From Actinomycetota bacterium (GTDB lineage Bacteria > Actinomycetota > Actinomycetes > Streptosporangiales > Streptosporangiaceae): DNA of 10,843 bases. The stretch spans positions 1 to 10,843 of the forward strand of contig PLIQ01000416.1 of the NCBI GenBank assembly GCA_003140115.1, in the 5' to 3' direction. The notes below the pieces were generated by a model. That model worked only from the letters and a program-made list of their open reading frames with translations, was not told the DNA's origin and ran no database searches. Made by a program: the position numbers and the translations under genes. Positions 7,160 through 10,843 of this stretch are shown here, one piece after another (position 1 is the stretch's first letter; every line of letters starts with the position of its first letter).

Positions 7160-8347
7160 TCAGGACGCCGAGGAGCTGCAGACGCCACCGTGGGCGCTGC
7201 CGTAGACGTTGCCCCACAGGGCGGTGTCGCCGACCGAGGTGGTGGTCACCGTGCCCGACTGGCCGTCCACCGGGGTGATGGTGAAGGTCTGGGTGGCCTT
7301 GGTCACGAACGGGGCCACGATCGGGTCGCCGAGGTTGGTGTCGCCCGCATAGGTCACCATCTGCAAAGTGGGCGCGCCGCCGCCCGGCTGGCCGGCGCTT
7401 AGCGTCACGCCGTTCGCCGCGTCCAGCGCGTACTTCAGCGCCCAGTACGCGTACAGGTTGGCGGGCTGGGACTGCGAGGCGTTGATCGAGCCATTGGAGA
7501 TGTCGCACATCTCGAACGGAACGCCGTCATCGCTCACCACGAGCACCTTGCCGGCCAGGCTCTTGCCCTTCAGCAGCGGGAGGATACCCGTGTCGGGGCT
7601 CGACCATTGCGAGTAGATCGCCTTGAGCTGGCTGCCGTAGGCGTTCACCGCGTCCTGCGCGTCGGTGACCGCCGTGGCCTCGACCCAGACCGTGGGGTCC
7701 TTGAGGATGTGGACCGCCGGGTCGTTCGCCGCCATGCAAGCATCAAAGGCGTTCGTTCGGTCGGCGCCGTTGGAAGAGGTCAGGTCGCCCTCCAGGTCGA
7801 GCACGTAGCCAGACTTCACCTTCGAGCTGATGTAGGCGCAGGCGTCCAGCCCGTACAAGATGTTGGACGCTCGCACCACCATGTACACCTTGCCCACGCC
7901 GACGATGGTGTCGACCGAGATTAGCTGCACGTGGTGGGCAGCGGCGTACTCGATCGCCGGACCCAGGCTGGTGGCCGTCTCGGGGTTCACGATGATGGCC
8001 TTCGCGCCCTCGTTGACCAGCGTCTCGATCTGGGTGTTCTGCAGGCTGGCGTTGGCCGCCGCGAGCAGCGGGCCGAGCAGCTTGATGTGCAGCTGCGCGG
8101 CGTACTGCGTCTCGTAGTTGATGTAGGCGGCCCAGAAGGCCGTGTCGTTGTAGGTGAGGTCGACACCGATGGTGGTCGACCCGGTGGTCGAGGCCGAGCT
8201 ACTCGAGCTGGCTGAGCTGCTCGAGCTGGCGTTGGAGCTCGACCCACTGGAGCTGCAGGCGGCGATGATCATCATCGCGGCGACCGCGGCCGCTGTGGCG
8301 GATGTGGCGCGGAGGGAGCCCGCGCCCACGCGTCTGCGCAGTGTCAT
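7160..8347 (-). CDS. Sugar-binding lipoprotein of the ABC importer (periplasmic-binding-protein fold)
   Basis: A 395-residue extracytoplasmic solute-binding protein, first gene of the transport and catabolic operon. The signal is a basic start (MTLRRR), a hydrophobic stretch (17-30) and a lipobox ending IIAAC, so C31 should be lipidated and anchor it to the membrane. A flexible Ser/Ala-rich linker (32-54, nearly all Ser) follows. The mature domain starts near TTIGVDLTYND (58-68) and resembles the ribose/galactose-type Peripla_BP_4 fold, with QIETLVNEGAKAIIVNP (106-122) as its clearest landmark. Cysteines at 170, 204, 281 and 390 could form disulfides. The tail is an unusual GGVCSSSAS. The start is well fixed: ATG 8347 follows AGGAGGT with 3 bases between, and an upstream extension to 8461 would enter the promoter. 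An L-fucose-like ligand is inferred from the operon. Confidence 0.9.
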   Translation of the reverse strand: MTLRRRVGAGSLRATSATAAAVAAMMIIAACSSSGSSSNASSSSSASSSSSASTTGSTTIGVDLTYNDTAFWAAYINYETQYAAQLHIKLLGPLLAAANASLQNTQIETLVNEGAKAIIVNPETATSLGPAIEYAAAHHVQLISVDTIVGVGKVYMVVRASNILYGLDACAYISSKVKSGYVLDLEGDLTSSNGADRTNAFDACMAANDPAVHILKDPTVWVEATAVTDAQDAVNAYGSQLKAIYSQWSSPDTGILPLLKGKSLAGKVLVVSDDGVPFEMCDISNGSINASQSQPANLYAYWALKYALDAANGVTLSAGQPGGGAPTLQMVTYAGDTNLGDPIVAPFVTKATQTFTITPVDGQSGTVTTTSVGDTALWGNVYGSAHGGVCSSSAS

Positions 8348-8350
8348 GGA

Positions 8351-8357
8351 ACCTCCT
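8351..8357 (-). promoter_or_regulatory. Strong ribosome binding site of the binding-protein gene
   Basis: On the minus strand AGGAGGT lies 3 bases before the ATG at 8347. This near-perfect Shine-Dalgarno sequence fixes the start and fits the need for excess binding protein relative to ATPase and permease. The downstream genes have weaker sites or are coupled by overlaps. Confidence 0.85.
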
Positions 8358-8366
8358 GGGGGCTCT

Positions 8367-8421
8367 CTCCGGGCTTGCGGAGCACGCCGGTGCGGGCTAC
8401 GGGACTGGCACCCGGAGTGCC
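8367..8421 (-). promoter_or_regulatory. Two small hairpins in the leader of the transport operon
   Basis: The predicted leader (about 8426 to 8348) can form GGCAC-TCCGG-GTGCC (8421-8407) and CTCCG-CAAGCC-CGGAG (8382-8367). The second ends about 10 bases before the ribosome binding site. They may affect mRNA stability or ribosome access. No known riboswitch class is recognisable, and in GC-rich DNA such stems can arise by chance. Confidence 0.3.
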
Positions 8422-8432
8422 GTGTGTGACGA

Positions 8433-8461
8433 AAAATAGATCCGATGTCTGCGTGTGTCAA
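8433..8461 (-). promoter_or_regulatory. Sigma-70-type promoter of the transport/catabolic operon
   Basis: On the minus strand TTGACA (8461-8456) is followed by a 17-base spacer and TATTTT (8438-8433). That is a perfect -35 and a 4-of-6 -10. Transcription would start near 8426, giving a leader of roughly 79 bases before ATG 8347. The spacer holds operator-like site C, so a bound regulator would block polymerase. Confidence 0.7.
8436..8450. promoter_or_regulatory. Operator candidate inside the promoter spacer (site C)
   Basis: ATAGATC-C-GATGTCT shares the ATCCGAT core with site A at 1514-1528, and its arms pair at 5 of 7 positions. It covers most of the spacer between the -35 and -10 and touches the -10, the classic position for repression. 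The binding protein would be the FadR-type regulator at 1551-2222, by inference. Confidence 0.6.
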
Positions 8462-8462
8462 T

Positions 8463-8487
8463 CCCCTGAAACCGCGCGAAACAGGGG
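8463..8487. promoter_or_regulatory. Inverted plus direct repeat immediately upstream of the -35
   Basis: CCCCTG (8463-8468) and CAGGGG (8482-8487) are perfect inverted arms 13 bases apart. Within them GAAAC occurs twice, at 8468-8472 and 8478-8482, exactly 10 bases apart. The centre lies about 49 bases upstream of the predicted transcription start, where activators often bind. It is unrelated to the ATCCGAT sites, so a second regulator may act here. Confidence 0.4.
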
Positions 8488-8510
8488 TGAGATCAAACAG
8501 ATACCCAAGA

Positions 8511-8525
8511 TGTCATCCGATCTTT
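8511..8525. promoter_or_regulatory. Operator-like site B, exact 12-mer match to site A
   Basis: TGTCATC-C-GATCTTT contains CATCCGATCTTT, identical to 1517-1528, and a GATGTC half-site overlaps it at 8509-8514. Its own dyad is weak (3 of 7 pairs). Its centre is 75 bases from that of site C, about seven helical turns. Confidence 0.5.
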
Positions 8526-8551
8526 ACGTTCAGAGCCGTCCCGGGACAGTC

Positions 8552-8566
8552 AGACATCCGACGTAC
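8552..8566. promoter_or_regulatory. Weak operator-like half-site (site D)
   Basis: AGACATC-C-GACGTAC has a left arm identical to the reverse complement of the right arm of site C, with ATCCGAC in place of ATCCGAT. Its centre is 41 bases beyond site B. On its own this would be weak. It is listed because it falls in line with two better sites. Confidence 0.3.
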
Positions 8567-8736
8567 GGTATCGGCCGCTGGCGGCGGCCAGGGGGACACC
8601 CAGACGGCCGCCGGTTGTCTAACGGATCGGTGACGTCTTCGCGGCATGACAGCCAGAAATGTCAGTGCGCATCGTTAACGTAGTTGGAGAGCCGCGCTGC
8701 GTGAGGCGGCGGGCCGGTAGAAAAAGGGAACGTGCC

Positions 8737-9702
8737 ATGGCGTCGGTAATCATCGCGCTCGTTGCCGGAGTTCTTACCGGTGCGTTCGTCGTATGGCTGG
8801 TAATGCGCGGACAGGGCCAGGCAAATCCCGCCGTCATGCAGTCACAGGGTGAGATAAAGGCCAGGCTTGATGAAACACTGGTGCAGGTACAGCACCTCGG
8901 TGTGATTTTCGCCAATGCGGGCCAGCGTGGCCGGGCCGGTGAACTGGTGCTGGAGAATCTCCTTGAGGCGACCGGGATGGATCAGCACCGAGACTTTGAG
9001 GTTCAGGTCGTCGTTGACGGCAGTCGTCCGGACGTCGTGCTGACTTTGGCCGGGCGGGGCAAGCTTGTCATTGATGCGAAGTTCCCGCTCGATGAGTTCC
9101 AGCGCGCGACCGCCGCAGAGTCGCCGCAGGAGCGGCGCCGAGCCCTCGGCGCCCACGCCAGAGCGGTCGCCGGGCACGTCAGCGCGCTGGCCAAGCGAGA
9201 CTACCCCTCCAAGATCAAAGACGCTATCAATTTCACGGTGTGCTTCGTACCGGCGGATGACCTTCTTGCGGCGGCCTGCAAAGAGCGTCCCGAGCTGTTC
9301 TACGACGCGATGCGGCAGCGAATCCTGATTGCGACTCCGACCACGCTCGTCGCCCTTTTGTGGGGCGTCGCATACGGTTGGCAGCAAGACGCCCGCGCCC
9401 GCCAGGCTCAGCAGGTCGGGGATATCGCCGCTGAACTCCACGAGCGGTTCGGGATCTTGATGCAGCATTTGCATAAGACGGGCCGCTCGCTGAACACCGC
9501 GGTCAGTGGGTACAACGCCCTGGTCGGCTCGGTCGAAAGCGGCGTACTACCGAAGATGCGCAAGCTAGAAGACCTGGGCATCCTGGCGCCGGGGACACAG
9601 TTGCCGGATACACGGACAATAGAAACGCAAACCCGGCCGATCCCGTTCGCGCCGGATCTGATCGGCAGTGGTTCACTAGATAGAGAGACCGGAACCGTGT
9701 AG
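8737..9702 (+). CDS. rmuC: DNA recombination protein RmuC homologue
   Basis: A 321-residue protein with an N-terminal membrane anchor (2-23) followed by the RmuC domain (about 55-285). Landmarks are GELVLENLLEATG (68-80), the nuclease-like pair RPDVVL (98-103) and VIDAKFPLDEF (111-121), then FVPADDL (170-176), LIATPTTLVALLWGVAYGW (197-215) and a long helix ending VSGYNALVGSVESGVLPKMRKL. D99, D113 and K115 fit the PD-(D/E)xK fold proposed for RmuC. In E. coli, RmuC limits recombination at inverted repeats; its biochemical activity is unsettled. The protein is much shorter than E. coli RmuC (about 475) because most of the N-terminal coiled coil is absent. ATG 8737 has AAGGGA seven bases upstream and begins the membrane anchor. 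An ATG at 8659 would add 26 Arg-rich residues before it. It faces away from the sugar operon and ends 10 bases from the convergent acetyltransferase gene. Confidence 0.92.
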   Translation: MASVIIALVAGVLTGAFVVWLVMRGQGQANPAVMQSQGEIKARLDETLVQVQHLGVIFANAGQRGRAGELVLENLLEATGMDQHRDFEVQVVVDGSRPDVVLTLAGRGKLVIDAKFPLDEFQRATAAESPQERRRALGAHARAVAGHVSALAKRDYPSKIKDAINFTVCFVPADDLLAAACKERPELFYDAMRQRILIATPTTLVALLWGVAYGWQQDARARQAQQVGDIAAELHERFGILMQHLHKTGRSLNTAVSGYNALVGSVESGVLPKMRKLEDLGILAPGTQLPDTRTIETQTRPIPFAPDLIGSGSLDRETGTV

Positions 9703-9712
9703 GGCAGGCAGG

Positions 9713-10777
9713 CTAACGCTGGTAGCGGCGGTCAAGCTCGTCGAGATGCCCTCTGACGGCCGGCCAGTCGGCGGCGGTGACGCTGAAGCGTGCTGAGTCC
9801 CGTGGCTTGGAGTCCGTGCCGAGCCGGTGCGCGCGCAGGACGCCCTCGTAGCGCAGGCCGATCCGCTGCATGGCGTCGCGTGACCGCTGGTTCCGGGCGT
9901 CGGTGTGCAGGGATACCGAGGAGACCTGCCAGACCTCGAAGGCGTGCGTGAGCATGAGGCGCTTCATCTCGGTGTTCGCGCCGGTCCTGATGGCGTTCGG
10001 GCTGAGCCAGGTGTAGCCGATCTCGCAGGTGTCCGGTCCGGTCCGGTCGCGGCCGTCCGGCCAGGCCCAGTAGCCGAAGTCGAAGAACCGGGTCGAGCCG
10101 ATCACGGTGTCGTCGCAGGTCCGGACCACGGCGAACGGCACGGCCGTCCCGGCGTCCCGGGCCGCGATCGCCGTCTCCACGTACTGGCGGACCTGTGCCT
10201 CGTCCTGCGGCACCGCGGACCAGCGGTAAAGCTCAGCGCCGTCGGCTGCCGCGGCGGCCAGCCCGGCCACGTGCTGGTGCTGCAGCGGCTCGAGGCGGAC
10301 CACCTTGCCCGCCAGCGTCCCGGCGGTGGCGGGCAGCTGCCGTGGTAGCGCGGCTTCGGCTAGCGGCGCGCGCTCCATGTACCGATGGCTCGGGGTGGCG
10401 AAGCCGAACTGCCGGTACAGGCCGTGCGCGTCGGAGGTGTGCAGCATCCAGCGCAAGCCGGCGCCCGGGCCCTCGTCGATCATCACCCGCACGATGGCCT
10501 GGCCCAGCCCCGCGCCGCGGTGCGCAGGCAGTACATAGACGTCGGACAGGTAGGCGCACCCGCTGTCGCTGTGGGCACGGGCGAAGCCGACCATGGCCCC
10601 GGACCGGTCGTAGACGCCCACCACCCGCCAGGCCGCGGCGATCTGGGCCTTGATGTCCTCGGCGCCGCGCCACCGAGCCCAGTACGCCTGGGTGGTCAAG
10701 AACGCCACCGCAGCGTCGGCGTCGACCCGGCCCGGATCGTCGTCGATCTCGTAGTCGCCAGCGCTCGTGCGCGTCAC
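9713..10777 (-). CDS. Tandem GNAT N-acetyltransferase (two fused domains)
   Basis: A 354-residue protein made of two GNAT acetyl-CoA-dependent acetyltransferase domains. Domain 1 (about 15-140) has the acetyl-CoA loop LPAHRGAGLGQA (83-94) and a closing GLYRQFGF (119-126). Domain 2 (about 157-340) resembles RimJ/RimL-type enzymes: GKVVRLEPLQHQHV (157-170), IGSTRFFDF (226-234), EIGYTWLSP (252-260), and HTDARNQRSRDAMQRIGLRYEGVLR (291-315). In domain 2 the acetyl-CoA loop is RTGANTEMK (264-272), typical of that branch. Substrates are unknown; protein N-termini or small amines are possible. The start is GTG 10777, with GGAGGT three bases upstream and no better in-frame ATG nearby. It is not clearly connected to the sugar genes. 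Confidence 0.88.
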   Translation of the reverse strand: MTRTSAGDYEIDDDPGRVDADAAVAFLTTQAYWARWRGAEDIKAQIAAAWRVVGVYDRSGAMVGFARAHSDSGCAYLSDVYVLPAHRGAGLGQAIVRVMIDEGPGAGLRWMLHTSDAHGLYRQFGFATPSHRYMERAPLAEAALPRQLPATAGTLAGKVVRLEPLQHQHVAGLAAAAADGAELYRWSAVPQDEAQVRQYVETAIAARDAGTAVPFAVVRTCDDTVIGSTRFFDFGYWAWPDGRDRTGPDTCEIGYTWLSPNAIRTGANTEMKRLMLTHAFEVWQVSSVSLHTDARNQRSRDAMQRIGLRYEGVLRAHRLGTDSKPRDSARFSVTAADWPAVRGHLDELDRRYQR

Positions 10778-10803
10778 GGCACCTCCAGGGTGTTAAGGGC
10801 CTG

Positions 10804-10815
10804 ACCGATATCGGT
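10804..10815. promoter_or_regulatory. Perfect 12-bp palindrome upstream of the acetyltransferase
   Basis: ACCGATATCGGT is fully self-complementary. It is flanked by CCTG (10800-10803) and CAGG (10818-10821), which can extend the pairing. It lies 26 bases upstream of the GTG start at 10777, where an operator or leader structure would sit. No -10/-35 pair is convincing in the 66 bases available. The rest of 10778-10843 holds only the ribosome binding site. Confidence 0.4.
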
Positions 10816-10843
10816 AATCAGGTCGGCGGCTGGTTAGACGCCG

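Larger units (their letters stand above)
8348..8736. other. 389-bp divergent intergenic region
   Basis: No credible gene lies here. Short open frames are present but lack conserved features. For the minus-strand operon it holds a ribosome binding site, two leader hairpins, a promoter, operator-like dyads and a repeat just upstream of the -35. For the plus strand it holds the rmuC ribosome binding site (AAGGGA at 8724-8729, 7 bases before ATG 8737). It also has the perfect palindrome GTCCCGGGAC (8538-8547), a GC hairpin GGCCGC/GCGGCC (8573-8578 with 8584-8589), and TGACA-N8-TGTCA (8647-8664). I see no convincing rmuC promoter. Confidence 0.7.

Noticed and set aside
6335..7402. Several plus-strand open frames of 139-253 codons opposite the ATPase gene
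   Set aside because: They are antisense to clear Walker and signature motifs and are low-complexity Arg/Ala/Gly-rich, with no recognisable domain.
8150..8250. Short repeated units that might suggest a CRISPR array or minisatellite
   Set aside because: The repetition is codon repetition in the Ser-rich tether of the binding protein. There are no regular spacers.
8348..8430. Riboswitch in the leader of the transport operon
   Set aside because: Only two 5-bp stems are visible and none of the conserved sequences of known riboswitch classes can be recognised.
8573..8589. GC hairpin GGCCGC/GCGGCC as a terminator
   Set aside because: No gene ends nearby on either strand and no T-tract follows. 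It is probably chance in GC-rich DNA.

Overview
The window looks like chromosomal DNA of a high-GC actinobacterium. The evidence is heavy use of G/C at third codon positions, several GTG starts, strong AGGAGG-type ribosome binding sites, and the tail of a DUF222/13E12-type HNH endonuclease gene, a family typical of actinobacteria. Eleven protein-coding genes are supported, one of them cut by the window edge. No RNA gene, insertion sequence or CRISPR array was seen.

The core (252-8347) is a sugar import and oxidation locus. I read it as a non-phosphorylating L-fucose (6-deoxyhexose) system. A minus-strand operon runs from about 8430 down to 2270. In order it encodes a lipoprotein sugar-binding protein, a double-domain ABC ATPase, a membrane permease, an enolase-superfamily L-fuconate dehydratase and an aldo/keto reductase of the L-fucose (D-threo-aldose) 1-dehydrogenase type. 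A plus-strand FadR/FCD-family regulator (1551-2222) converges on the operon's end. Divergent from the regulator is a short minus-strand pair: a RhaM-like mutarotase (1157-1468) and an L-fuconolactonase-like amidohydrolase (252-1160). Together they suggest this route: import, anomer exchange, oxidation to the lactone, lactone opening to fuconate, and dehydration to 2-keto-3-deoxy-L-fuconate. The enzymes that would consume that last product are not in the window.

The regulation can be partly read from the DNA. A pseudo-palindrome with core ATCCGAT lies between the regulator and mutarotase genes. Related sites recur upstream of the binding-protein gene, one of them inside the spacer of a TTGACA-N17-TATTTT promoter. 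This suggests a single regulator controls both transcription units and its own gene.

To the left, plus-strand DNA at 1-255 carries the C-terminal end of the HNH gene. Its stop codon shares the palindrome CTAG with the stop of the lactonase gene, next to a 16-bp tandem duplication. To the right, after a 389-bp regulatory region, come rmuC (plus strand) and a convergent tandem-GNAT acetyltransferase gene (minus strand) 10 bp away. Neither has an obvious link to sugar use.

I found no clearly new biological system. The most interesting points are the inferred regulon signal, the ATPase with one fully degenerate ATP site, the missing lower pathway, and the small duplications at two gene ends.
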